Positions 1-7,634 of a stretch of DNA of 12,407 nt are shown piece after piece. The notes under the pieces were generated by a model, which was not told the origin of the DNA, searched no databases, and worked only from the letters and a program-made list of their open reading frames with translations. Both the position numbers and the translations under genes were made by a program. Every line of letters starts with the position of its first letter. Positions within the stretch are counted from its first letter, which is position 1. The stretch is from an uncultured bacterium. GTDB lineage: Bacteria > Bacillota_I > Bacilli_A > RFN20 > CAG-826. The stretch lies in NCBI GenBank assembly GCA_949290725.1, contig CASEST010000105.1:1-12407 (forward strand), given 5' to 3'.

Positions 1-322
1 GATTAAGAAAAAGAGTGGTGGTGAAACTCAAACTCCTTTCTACATTGCAGTTTTAGCTTCTTTTGCTCAACTTTATCATGTTAACGAAGAGGGTGAAATT
101 TCAAATACTTCGAGAATAATTATTTTCGATGAAGCTTTCTCTAAAATGGATAGAGGAAGAATTAAGGAAGCTGTTAAACTTTTAAGAAAATTCAATCTTC
201 AAGTTATCATTTCTTGTCCTACTGATAAGGTTGCTGATATTAGCGAACTTGTCGACGAGACTTTAGTTGTTTTACATAATAAAAACAGTAGTTGTGTTCG
301 TTTATTTTCAAAAATTTCCTAG
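1..322 (+). CDS. SMC/MukB-like ATPase, C-terminal fragment (Wadjet JetC-like)
   Basis: Only the last 106 codons are present, read from base 2 to the TAG at 320-322; the start lies off the left edge. The fragment carries the C-terminal half of an ABC/SMC-type ATPase head. An SGGE signature lies near its start, followed by a hydrophobic segment (TPFYIAVLASFAQLY), a Walker B strand ending in the catalytic pair (RIIIFDEAF), a D-loop (SKMD) and a switch-region strand (QVIISCPTDK). This combination fits the SbcC/MukB-like Walker B family and most closely recalls JetC, the SMC subunit of the Wadjet plasmid-defence complex, which works with JetA, JetB and the nuclease JetD. The JetC assignment rests on motif memory, and a solitary MukB/MksB-like protein is possible. 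No jetD follows; the next gene is glgC, 51 bp downstream. No convincing terminator separates them. Confidence 0.65.
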   Translation, partial: IKKKSGGETQTPFYIAVLASFAQLYHVNEEGEISNTSRIIIFDEAFSKMDRGRIKEAVKLLRKFNLQVIISCPTDKVADISELVDETLVVLHNKNSSCVRLFSKIS

Positions 323-360
323 TTTTAATTTAAAATTAATATAAATATTTCTTATTCATT

Positions 361-368
361 AAAGGAGG
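361..368 (+). promoter_or_regulatory. Strong ribosome binding site of glgC
   Basis: AAAGGAGG lies 5 nt before the ATG at 374 and is nearly a full complement of the 16S rRNA 3' end. It fixes the glgC start. The short upstream gap (323-373) is very AT-rich, and I could not assign a convincing -35/-10 pair in it, so the glycogen operon promoter is unresolved. Confidence 0.8.
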
Positions 369-373
369 AAATT

Positions 374-1507
374 ATGGGTAGAAGTGTTGTTGCGATGATT
401 TTAGCGGGAGGTAAAGGCACTCGTTTGCATGCTTTAACTAAAAAAATTGCTAAACCAGCAGTTTATTTTGGCGGAAAGTATCGTATTATCGACTTCTCTT
501 TGTCGAACGTTGCAAATTCATCTATCGATTCAGTTGGGGTTTTAACTCAATATGAGTCTGTCGTTTTAAATAATTATATTGGGAATGGCTCTAAATGGGG
601 TTTTGATGGTGTTAATTCGACTTGTGTAGCTATCGCTCCAAGACAAACAGAAGAAGGTTTGAACTGGTATAAAGGAACTGCTGATGCAATTACTCAAAAT
701 ATTCCATTTTTAGATGATGAAGATCCTGAATATGTTTTAATTCTTTCAGGTGATCACATCTATAAAACTAGTTATGATGAAATGATTAAATTGCATATTA
801 AATCTAAGGCTGATTGTACAATTTCAGTTTTAGAGGTCGATATCAAAGAAGCTTCTAGATTTGGTATCCTAGAAGTCGATAGTGGTGATGTTATTACTAA
901 ATTTGTTGAAAAACCAAAAGAACCAAAATCAAATCTCGCTTCAATGGGCGTTTATGTTTTTACCTATAAAACCTTAAGACAAGCTTTAGTTGAAGATAGT
1001 AAAGATAGTAAGAGTGAACATGACTTTGGAAAAAATATCATTCCTAAGATGTTAGCAGAAAATCGTAAATTAGTTGCATATAGATTTAGAGGCTATTGGA
1101 GAGATGTTGGTACTTTAGATTCTTTACATCAAGCTAATATGGAACTTTTACCATCCTTACGTAATGAAGATACAATTCAATTTGATGAATTTCCTAAAAT
1201 TTTTAGTGAGGACACATATTCTCGCCCACAATATATTGATAAAAATGCTAGTGTTAAGGACTGTTTAATTAATCAAGGCGCAGTTATTTATGGAAAAGTA
1301 GTCCAATCAGTTATTTCTAATGAAGTAACTATTGAACCAGGCGCAGTTGTTATTAAATCGGTTTTAATGCCTGGAGTCACTATTAAGAGCGGGGCATATG
1401 TTGAAAATGCAATTTTAGGTCCTGATACAGTTATTAAGGAAAATGAAATTATTAATAAGGATACCGGGAAGATAGTCTTACTTGACTATGAAAGGAATTT
1501 ACAATAA
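374..1507 (+). CDS. glgC: Glucose-1-phosphate adenylyltransferase, catalytic subunit GlgC
   Basis: This enzyme converts glucose-1-phosphate and ATP to ADP-glucose and pyrophosphate, the committed step of bacterial glycogen synthesis, in the cytoplasm. The protein has 377 residues, close to the family norm. The N-terminal nucleotidyltransferase fold shows the nucleotide-binding loop AGGKGTRL (residues 11-18), the conserved YRIIDFSLSN stretch (36-45), WYKGTADAI (98-106), the catalytic SGDHIYK segment (125-131) and the sugar-phosphate-binding FVEKPKEP (177-184). The C-terminal third has the hydrophobic hexapeptide-like repeats of a left-handed beta-helix. The start is set by a strong AAAGGAGG site. 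Its TAA stop shares one base with the glgD ATG (TAATG), so the two subunits are probably translationally coupled. Bacillota GlgC typically works with GlgD. Every expected catalytic motif is present. Confidence 0.96.
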   Translation: MGRSVVAMILAGGKGTRLHALTKKIAKPAVYFGGKYRIIDFSLSNVANSSIDSVGVLTQYESVVLNNYIGNGSKWGFDGVNSTCVAIAPRQTEEGLNWYKGTADAITQNIPFLDDEDPEYVLILSGDHIYKTSYDEMIKLHIKSKADCTISVLEVDIKEASRFGILEVDSGDVITKFVEKPKEPKSNLASMGVYVFTYKTLRQALVEDSKDSKSEHDFGKNIIPKMLAENRKLVAYRFRGYWRDVGTLDSLHQANMELLPSLRNEDTIQFDEFPKIFSEDTYSRPQYIDKNASVKDCLINQGAVIYGKVVQSVISNEVTIEPGAVVIKSVLMPGVTIKSGAYVENAILGPDTVIKENEIINKDTGKIVLLDYERNLQ

Positions 1508-2631
1508 TGAAAAACGTTGCGGCATTAATTAATCTTCATTCTTCGCCAGAGTTAGGCCTTCTTACCGAAAAAAGACCTATGGCTTCAACAACTTTTTTGG
1601 GAAGATATGCATTTATTGATTTTACTATCTCTAATTTAACTAATAGCGGTATTGATGATATTGGTATTATGATTAAAGACCATTCTCGTAGCATCATTAA
1701 ACATATCCGTAATGATAATACTTATTTAAAAAATACTAAAACTGGTTTTATCAATTATATGATTAATGAAACTGGTATTCATAATCCTTTATATAATACT
1801 GATTTAAATAACATTAGAGAAAATGATTATTTACTTTATGATAATGACATTAAATATGTAATTATTTGCCCTCTCGGCATCTTAATGAAAGCTAATTATG
1901 CTGAGATTTTAGAAGAACATATTAAAAGTGGAAAACCATTTAGCTGCGTATATAGCGAAGTTAAGCATGCTGGAAGAGATTTCTTTGGCTTAAATAAACT
2001 TACTGTTAATGCTTTAGGTAATATTCAAAAAGTTGAACCAATAGATCCTAAAGATGAGAAGGTTTATGCTGGATTAAGGACCTATATTTGCAATAAAGAT
2101 GCTTTAAAAGATATTCTTGAAAAAATTAAAAATATTTCTAACGTTTTCACTTTGGAAGATTTAATTATTTATGTCCAAAGATTTGGTGGTCTTGAATTCC
2201 ATGGAATCGAATTTAAAGGAATGGTTAAATATTTAAATTCTTTAAAGAAGTATTATGAAATCTCAATGGAATTAAAAGATATTATTTCTGAGAATAAATG
2301 CCCATTCCTCTCAGACGATTGGACGATTTATACTTGTACTCATGATACCAGACCTGTCCTTTATGGATTAAATTGTGAAGTTAGCGATTCGTTAGTAGCT
2401 AATGGTTGTACAATTAATGGTAAAGTAAAAGGATCGATTTTAGCTCGTAATATTGTTGTTGAAGAAGGAGCTTCAGTTGAAGATTCGATTATTTTTAGCG
2501 ATTGCGTGATTAAAAAAGGTGTTCACTTAAAAAATGTTGTTGCTGATAAACTTTGTATTTTCGCTAATAAAACCGAGATTCACGGTGATAAAAATGAAAT
2601 TATTTATGTTCCACAAGGAGAAAAATTATAG
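1507..2631 (+). CDS. glgD: GlgD, non-catalytic partner subunit of ADP-glucose pyrophosphorylase
   Basis: A 374-residue paralogue of GlgC that overlaps it by one base. It keeps the GRYAFIDFTISNLTNSGI region (residues 32-49) and a C-terminal left-handed beta-helix segment. It lacks the glycine-rich GGxGxRL nucleotide-binding loop: at that place it reads NLHSSPELGLLTEKRP. It also lacks the SGDHIYK segment, having CPLGILMKANY instead. Loss of these catalytic elements is the hallmark of GlgD, which in Bacillota forms a hetero-oligomer with GlgC and raises its activity or changes its regulation. The catalytic inactivity is therefore normal for the family and not decay. It sits between glgC and glgA, with glgA starting 2 nt after its TAG stop. 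Confidence 0.93.
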   Translation: MKNVAALINLHSSPELGLLTEKRPMASTTFLGRYAFIDFTISNLTNSGIDDIGIMIKDHSRSIIKHIRNDNTYLKNTKTGFINYMINETGIHNPLYNTDLNNIRENDYLLYDNDIKYVIICPLGILMKANYAEILEEHIKSGKPFSCVYSEVKHAGRDFFGLNKLTVNALGNIQKVEPIDPKDEKVYAGLRTYICNKDALKDILEKIKNISNVFTLEDLIIYVQRFGGLEFHGIEFKGMVKYLNSLKKYYEISMELKDIISENKCPFLSDDWTIYTCTHDTRPVLYGLNCEVSDSLVANGCTINGKVKGSILARNIVVEEGASVEDSIIFSDCVIKKGVHLKNVVADKLCIFANKTEIHGDKNEIIYVPQGEKL

Positions 2632-2633
2632 TT

Positions 2634-4085
2634 ATGAATATAATGATGGTAACGTCGGAATGTTTGCCTTTTTCTAAAACTGGTGGTTTAGGCGATGTTG
2701 CCTATTCATTAAGCAAAGAATTTTCAAAAAAAGGTCATAACGTTTCAGTGGTCTCCCCTTTATATAAATCAGTTAATTTAGAAAAATTTGGGGAAGCAGT
2801 TAAGGTTTATGAATATGCTGTAAAGATGAATTGGCGACAAAAGGATTGCCAAGTCTATCATCTTTATCATGATGGTATTGAATATTTTTTCCTCGCCAAT
2901 GATTATTATTTTAATCGTGATGGCGGGTTATATGGCTTCTATGATGATGGCGAAAGATTCGCCTTCTTTGCTAATGCGGCCTTACTTTTAATGAAACAAG
3001 TCCCATTTAAAGTTGATATATGTCACGTTCATGACTGGCAAGGCGGAATGATTCCTTGCATGTTAAAAGTAACTTATAAAGATGATAAAGATTTAAAAGA
3101 TGTTGGAACAGTTTTAACTATCCATAATCCTTTATTTAAAGGCTATTTAGGACGCGATTCTTTATATGATTTATATAATCTCCCACTATATTTATTTGAT
3201 AATGGTTCGGTAAGATTTGATGATCAAGTTTCGACATTAAAAGCTGGGATTAAATTTGCTGATAAAATTACAACCGTTTCTCCAACCCATGCTTTTGAAC
3301 TTACTACTGTCGAAGGTTCAAAAGGTTTATGGTACGATCTCGTTTTAAGACAGAATGATTTCTTTGGAATTTTAAATGGAATGGACCAAGACGAGTTTGA
3401 TCCAAGTAAAGACAAATTTATTTATAAAAACTATAATTTAAATAATTTTAGTGAAAATAAATTTGAAAATAAACTTAAATTCTGTGAAGAAAATCACTTA
3501 GATCCAAATGCTCCACTTTTTGCTGTCGTTTCTAGATTAACTGATCAAAAAGGATTAGATTTAATTTATTCAATGGCTGATTTTTTAACTCATGAAGGTG
3601 GCAATTTTGCTGTTTTGGGTAGCGGAGATTATTATGCTGAAGAAATGATGAATTCATTATATAATCGCAATCCTTCACATAATTATGTTTATATTGGATA
3701 TTCAAATGAAATAGCTCACAAACTTTATGCAGCTAGTGACTTCTTTATTATGCCTAGTGCATTTGAGCCTTGTGGTTTAGGGCAAATGATCGCACAAAGA
3801 TATGGCTCTTTACCAATAGTTAGAAGAACTGGCGGATTAAAAGATTCAGTCATTTGCTATGATAATGAGCGTAAAAATGATGATATTGCTAATGGATTTG
3901 GCTTTGATGATTATTCGCAAATGGAAGCAGTTAAAGCAACTGCCACTGCATTAAATATCTATTATTCTAAAAAAGATATTTTGAATCGTTTAATAAAAAA
4001 TGCTTTAAAAACTGATCATTCTTGGAATGAGAGTGCTAATAAATATTTAGAAGTTTATTCTTGGATATTAGCATCTAAAAATTAA
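2634..4085 (+). CDS. glgA: Glycogen synthase (ADP-glucose, GT5 family)
   Basis: This enzyme transfers glucose from ADP-glucose to the non-reducing end of an alpha-1,4-glucan. The 483-residue length is typical of bacterial GlgA. The N-terminal Rossmann domain has the ADP-glucose-binding loop KTGGLGD (residues 15-21), then HVHDWQGGM starting at residue 131, and TIHNPLFKGYLG. The C-terminal domain has VSRLTDQKGLDLI, FEPCGLGQM (catalytic Glu at about residue 378) and RRTGGLKDSV, as expected for retaining GT-B enzymes. The ATG at 2634 is preceded by AAGGAG at 2615-2620 at a rather long spacing of 13 nt. ATGs at 2643 and 2646 are further from that site and would trim the first strand, so 2634 is preferred. 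It is the last gene of the glgC-glgD-glgA unit and is followed by a terminator. No glgB or glgP is adjacent. Confidence 0.96.
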   Translation: MNIMMVTSECLPFSKTGGLGDVAYSLSKEFSKKGHNVSVVSPLYKSVNLEKFGEAVKVYEYAVKMNWRQKDCQVYHLYHDGIEYFFLANDYYFNRDGGLYGFYDDGERFAFFANAALLLMKQVPFKVDICHVHDWQGGMIPCMLKVTYKDDKDLKDVGTVLTIHNPLFKGYLGRDSLYDLYNLPLYLFDNGSVRFDDQVSTLKAGIKFADKITTVSPTHAFELTTVEGSKGLWYDLVLRQNDFFGILNGMDQDEFDPSKDKFIYKNYNLNNFSENKFENKLKFCEENHLDPNAPLFAVVSRLTDQKGLDLIYSMADFLTHEGGNFAVLGSGDYYAEEMMNSLYNRNPSHNYVYIGYSNEIAHKLYAASDFFIMPSAFEPCGLGQMIAQRYGSLPIVRRTGGLKDSVICYDNERKNDDIANGFGFDDYSQMEAVKATATALNIYYSKKDILNRLIKNALKTDHSWNESANKYLEVYSWILASKN

Positions 4086-4095
4086 ATGATAACTT

Positions 4096-4128
4096 AAGAG
4101 GAATTGTGAAATTCCTCTTTTCTTTTTT
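4096..4128 (+). terminator. Intrinsic terminator of the glgCDA operon
   Basis: The hairpin AAGAGGAATT (4096-4105) / AATTCCTCTT (4110-4119) is a perfect 10-bp stem with a GTGA tetraloop. A T-rich tract (TTTCTTTTTT) follows. It begins 10 nt after the glgA stop and separates the glycogen genes from the leuS leader. Confidence 0.9.
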
Positions 4129-4136
4129 AATAAAAA

Positions 4137-4142
4137 TATGAT
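4137..4142 (+). promoter_or_regulatory. Candidate -10 box for the T-box/leuS transcript
   Basis: TATGAT is one base from the TATAAT consensus. It would place a transcription start at about 4149, just before T-box stem I. No good -35 match lies 16-18 nt upstream, because that stretch is the preceding terminator. The assignment is therefore tentative and rests on position. Confidence 0.35.
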
Positions 4143-4340
4143 AGATTAATTAAAGTACGTCTAATTTATTTTTCTTATTTATAGAGAGTTAACGGTTGCT
4201 GAAAGTTAATAATAGGAATTTAGAGTCTCAACGTATTTTGCTTAAGACAATTTAATGAGTGCATATATTTAAGATATATGAAATAAGGTGGTACCACGTA
4301 TTATAGATTGCGTCCTTATGTATAAATAAGGATTTTTTTA
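4141..4340 (+). ncRNA. T-box riboswitch, leucine-responsive, controlling leuS
   Basis: The leader contains the T-box core AAGGTGGTACCACG (4285-4298). Stem I can close through 4152-4160 and 4231-4239 (nine pairs, one G-U), although other base pairings around the specifier loop are possible. The AGAGAG stem I motif lies at 4183-4188. The likely specifier is CTC at 4227-4229, a Leu codon followed by A, in the 3' side of the specifier region. A stem III hairpin is formed by CATATAT/ATATATG (4262-4268/4274-4280). The bulge TGGT (4289-4292) is complementary to an ACCA tRNA end, which matches the A73 discriminator expected of tRNA-Leu. ATAAGG occurs twice (4283-4288 and 4326-4331) and can pair with the same CCTTAT (4314-4319), giving exclusive antiterminator and terminator folds. 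Uncharged tRNA-Leu should favour readthrough into leuS. Confidence 0.92.
4313..4339 (+). terminator. Conditional terminator of the T-box leader
   Basis: TCCTTAT (4313-4319) pairs with ATAAGGA (4326-4332) around a 6-nt loop, and seven T's follow (4333-4339). Its 5' arm is the same segment that the antiterminator uses, so the hairpin forms only when uncharged tRNA-Leu is not bound. It ends 17 nt before the leuS ATG. Confidence 0.88.
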
Positions 4341-4356
4341 TTTAAAAGGAGGAAAT

Positions 4357-6756
4357 ATGGGCTATAATCACATTGAAATCGAAAATAAATGGCGTGAATA
4401 TTGGTTGAAAAATAAAGAATATAAGTGCGATACTTCGGATTTTTCAAAACCAAAATATTACATCTTAGATATGTTCCCATTCCCAAGTGGACAAGGTTTA
4501 CATGTCGGCCATCCTGAAGGGTATACTGCAACAGATATCATTGCTAGAATGAAAAGAATGCAAGGATTTAATGTTCTTCACCCAATCGGTTGGGACTCAT
4601 TTGGTTTGCCAGCTGAACAATATGCCATGAAAATGAATAAGCACCCATATGAATTTACAATTAATAACATAAATAATTTTAGAAGACAAATTCAAATGTT
4701 AGGCTTTTCTTATGATTATGACCGTGAAGTCACTACCTGTGAACCAACATATTATAAATGGACACAAAAAATCTTTTCGATGATGTATGAAGATAATCTT
4801 GCTTATGAAGAATTTAAGCCTGTAAATTTCTGCCCTGAATTAGGTACAGTTTTAGCTAATGAAGAAGTAATTGATGGAAAAAGCGAAAGAGGTGGTTATC
4901 CAGTTATTCGTAAGCCAATGCGCCAATGGAATTTAAAAATTACCGCTTATGCTGATAGACTTGATGAAGATTTATCGCTTCTTGATTGGCCAAATTCAAC
5001 AATTGAGATGCAACGTAACTGGATTGGAAAATCAAAAGGAACTGAAATAATTTTTAAAATCAAAGGTATTGAAGATACGTTTAAAGTTTATACTACTCGT
5101 GCAGATACTCTTTTTGGTGCGACATTTGTTTCGTTAGCTCCTGAACATTCTTTAGTTAAAAAGATAACAAAAAAAGAAAACGAAGACCAAGTAAATGAAT
5201 ATATCCATGAATGTGAATCTAAATCCGATTTAGAAAGAACTGGAACTAATAAAGAAAAAACAGGGGTTTTTACTGGAAGTTATGCTATAAATCCTATAAA
5301 TAATAAGGAAATTCCAATATTTATTGCTGATTATGTTTTAGGAAGTTATGGTAGTGGTGCTGTTATGGGCTGCCCTGCTCATGATTCTCGCGATTATGCT
5401 TTTGCAAAGAAAAAAGGAATTGAAATTATTCCTGTTTTAGAAGGGGATATTAGTGAAGATGCTTTTGAAGGAGATGCAAAACATATAAATTCTGATTTTA
5501 TTAATGGAATGTATATTGATGAAGCAAAAGAAGCAGTTACTAATAAATTGATTGAGTTAGGAGCTGGCAATTATAAAGTTAATTTTAAATTAAGAGATTG
5601 GTTATTTTCACGTCAACGATATTGGGGTGAACCAATTCCAATCATTCATATAGATGACGGCTCTTTAAAATTAGAAAAAAATTTACCTTTAGTTTTACCT
5701 GAACTTGACGAATATAAACCTTCAGGAACTGGCGAATCTCCACTAATTCATGCAAAAAATTGGTTAAATGTAGTTATTGATGGACAACATGGAGTTAGAG
5801 AGACTAATACTATGCCTCAATGGGCTGGTAGCTGCTGGTATTATATTCGCTATATCGATCCACATAATAATGATCAAATCGGAGATAAAAAACTATTAGA
5901 CCACTGGTTACCAGTTGATTTATATGTTGGTGGACAAGAACACGCTGTTTTACATCTTTTATATGCTAGATTCTGGCATAAATTTTTATATGATAAAGGT
6001 ATTGTTTCATCAAAAGAGCCATTTAAAAAATTATTCCATCAAGGAATGATTTTGGGTGAAAATGGCGAAAAAATGTCTAAATCAAGAGGGAATGTTGTTA
6101 ATCCAGATGATATTGTTCAAAAATATGGAGCTGACACCTTAAGATTATATGAAATGTTTATGGGACCTCTTGAAGCTTCTTTACCTTGGAATAGTAGCGG
6201 TTGTGAAGGCGCAAGAAAATTTATTGACCGTGTTTATCGTCTTTATAGTGAAAAAGAATATTTGGATAAATATAGTGATGATAATAGCGGTGAATTAGAT
6301 TATTCTTATAATTATTTAGTTAAAAAAGTTAGCGACGACTTTGCTAATTTACAATTTAATACTGCTATTTCTCAAATGATGATTTTTATTAATGATGTTT
6401 ATAAAGCTAAATCAATCTATCGCTCATATATGGAAGGATTTATTAAAATGTTTGCTTGCATCTGTCCATTTATTGGTGAAGAAATCTATCATTTATTAGG
6501 TCATAATGAGACTATTACTTATGCTTCTTGGCCTAGTTACGATGAAAAGAAGTTAGTTAAAGAAACAATTAAGATAGCTGTTCAAGTTAATGGTAAATTA
6601 AGAGATACAATCGAAATTAATTTAAATGAAGATGAAGAGAAAATAAAAGAGATTGCTTTATCTAGTGAGAACGTTAAAAAGTTTACCGATGGCAAGAATA
6701 TTAAAAAGATTATTGTTGTAAAAAATAGAATAGTTAATATTGTGGCAATTGATTAA
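4357..6756 (+). CDS. leuS: Leucyl-tRNA synthetase
   Basis: A class I aminoacyl-tRNA synthetase that charges tRNA-Leu with leucine using ATP, in the cytoplasm. The 799 residues match a bacterial-type LeuRS of about 800. The HIGH signature is HVGH (residues 49-52), within [15 protein letters not shown]. The inserted CP1 editing domain shows the threonine-containing [10 protein letters not shown] and the [15 protein letters not shown] segment, whose Asp recognises the amino group of mischarged products, so post-transfer editing looks intact. The second ATP-binding signature, KMSKS, is at residues 572-576. The C-terminal anticodon-binding helical region follows, ending in a small beta-rich domain ([12 protein letters not shown]). 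AAGGAGG at 4346-4352 sets the start. The gene is alone in its unit, under the leucine T-box and closed by its own terminator. Confidence 0.97.
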   Translation: MGYNHIEIENKWREYWLKNKEYKCDTSDFSKPKYYILDMFPFPSGQGLHVGHPEGYTATDIIARMKRMQGFNVLHPIGWDSFGLPAEQYAMKMNKHPYEFTINNINNFRRQIQMLGFSYDYDREVTTCEPTYYKWTQKIFSMMYEDNLAYEEFKPVNFCPELGTVLANEEVIDGKSERGGYPVIRKPMRQWNLKITAYADRLDEDLSLLDWPNSTIEMQRNWIGKSKGTEIIFKIKGIEDTFKVYTTRADTLFGATFVSLAPEHSLVKKITKKENEDQVNEYIHECESKSDLERTGTNKEKTGVFTGSYAINPINNKEIPIFIADYVLGSYGSGAVMGCPAHDSRDYAFAKKKGIEIIPVLEGDISEDAFEGDAKHINSDFINGMYIDEAKEAVTNKLIELGAGNYKVNFKLRDWLFSRQRYWGEPIPIIHIDDGSLKLEKNLPLVLPELDEYKPSGTGESPLIHAKNWLNVVIDGQHGVRETNTMPQWAGSCWYYIRYIDPHNNDQIGDKKLLDHWLPVDLYVGGQEHAVLHLLYARFWHKFLYDKGIVSSKEPFKKLFHQGMILGENGEKMSKSRGNVVNPDDIVQKYGADTLRLYEMFMGPLEASLPWNSSGCEGARKFIDRVYRLYSEKEYLDKYSDDNSGELDYSYNYLVKKVSDDFANLQFNTAISQMMIFINDVYKAKSIYRSYMEGFIKMFACICPFIGEEIYHLLGHNETITYASWPSYDEKKLVKETIKIAVQVNGKLRDTIEINLNEDEEKIKEIALSSENVKKFTDGKNIKKIIVVKNRIVNIVAID

Positions 6757-6782
6757 AAAATGCTCCGACGGAGCATTTTTTT
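6755..6782 (+). terminator. Intrinsic terminator of leuS
   Basis: AAAAAATGCTCC (6755-6766) and GGAGCATTTTTT (6770-6781) form a perfect 12-bp stem with a GAC triloop, ending in a T run. It overlaps the last bases of the leuS stop codon. The A-rich 5' arm makes it potentially bidirectional. Confidence 0.92.
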
Positions 6783-6792
6783 ATTGTTTTAT

Positions 6793-6821
6793 TTGATTTT
6801 TAAAGTCTTTATTATTAAGAT
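6793..6821 (+). promoter_or_regulatory. Candidate sigma-A-type promoter of the coaX unit
   Basis: TTGATT (6793-6798) and TAAGAT (6816-6821) are separated by 17 nt, each matching four of six consensus bases. It lies between the leuS terminator and coaX, where a promoter is required, and predicts a start of transcription near 6828. AT-rich sequence makes chance matches common. Confidence 0.45.
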
Positions 6822-6872
6822 ATTTATGTTGTTTTAACGGCACTATTTTAATAGGCTGTAAAAGGAGATTTT

Positions 6873-7634
6873 ATGATTTTATGTGTCGAGTGTGGCAACA
6901 CCGCTATAAAATTCGGCTTTTTTGATGAAAATGAATTGAAGTATCGTTATTTGTTAAAAAGCCAAGACAACTTGAGTAGCGATGATTATGCCATAAAAAT
7001 TAAAATCTTGTTAGAAAACAAGATTTTGAAAATTGAAGGAGCTATTATTTCATCAGTCGTTCCTTCTTTAACAAACATCTTAAAAAATGCAGTTAGTAAG
7101 ATTTTTGACTGTGATGTGACCATTTTAAATCGCCAATTAAAGACTAAAATACCTTTAAAAATCGATAATCCACGTGAACTAGGAACTGATTTTTTATGTA
7201 CTGCGGTTGGGGCGATGAGAAAATATGATTATCCATTTGTAATTGCTGATTTAGGAACTGCAACTAAATTATCAGTGGTTGACAAAAATGGAAATTTTAT
7301 TGGGTGTATTATTACTGCAGGGATGAAAGTTTCTTTAAAGAGTTTGGTTGCGAACACCGCACAACTTTATGATGTTGAAGTCGCTGCACCAAAAAAGATT
7401 ATTGGCAAAAATTCAATTGATTCAATTCAATCTGGAATAGTCTATGGCCAAGCTTATATGGTTAGTGAATTTGCAAGAAGAATAGAAAATGAATTAGGTT
7501 ATCCAATAAATCGAGTTTTAACTGGTGGTTATTCTTCGATAATCAAAAATGAAATTGTTTGTTTTAATTATTATGAAAATCTTTCTTTAGAAGGTTTATA
7601 TAATATTTATTTAATGAATAGGGAGGAAAAATAA
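6873..7634 (+). CDS. coaX: Type III pantothenate kinase (CoaX), divergent
   Basis: Type III pantothenate kinase phosphorylates pantothenate, the first step of coenzyme A synthesis. The 253-residue protein has the ASKHA-type phosphate loop ECGNT (residues 6-10), a GTDF motif (104-107) where the family normally reads GADR, DLGTAT (126-131), an ITAGMKVSL segment and a C-terminal TGGYS. Two substitutions stand out. The conserved Asp of the DxGNT loop is Glu (E6), and the Arg of GxDR is Phe. Asp106 and Asp126, corresponding to the other two conserved acidic residues, remain. The fold assignment is secure and activity is likely but not certain. AAAGGAG at 6861-6867 sets the start. Its TAA overlaps the ATG of the next gene (TAATG), which points to coupling with an S component that may import pantothenate. 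Confidence 0.85.
   Translation: MILCVECGNTAIKFGFFDENELKYRYLLKSQDNLSSDDYAIKIKILLENKILKIEGAIISSVVPSLTNILKNAVSKIFDCDVTILNRQLKTKIPLKIDNPRELGTDFLCTAVGAMRKYDYPFVIADLGTATKLSVVDKNGNFIGCIITAGMKVSLKSLVANTAQLYDVEVAAPKKIIGKNSIDSIQSGIVYGQAYMVSEFARRIENELGYPINRVLTGGYSSIIKNEIVCFNYYENLSLEGLYNIYLMNREEK
7621..7626 (+). promoter_or_regulatory. Ribosome binding site of the ECF S component, inside coaX
   Basis: GGGAGG lies 7 nt before the ATG at 7634 and within the last codons of coaX. It shows that the overlapping TAATG start is real and gives the second gene its own initiation signal besides coupling. Confidence 0.7.

Noticed and set aside
323..340. Short AT inverted repeat after the JetC-like gene, as a terminator
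   Set aside because: The TTTTA/TAAAA stem is five A-T pairs with no T tract after it, too weak to call in AT-rich sequence.
1507..2631. glgD as a decayed pseudogene copy of glgC
   Set aside because: Loss of the catalytic loop is the normal state of GlgD in Bacillota. The frame is intact, full length and tightly coupled to glgC.
3224..3415. Open frame on the minus strand inside glgA
   Set aside because: It is fully antisense to a strongly conserved glycogen synthase region, shows no family motifs, and has no Shine-Dalgarno or independent promoter.
4316..4531. Open frame on the minus strand across the T-box terminator and leuS start
   Set aside because: It runs antisense through the leuS HIGH region and a structured RNA leader. 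Both are well explained on the plus strand, and its protein has no recognisable features.
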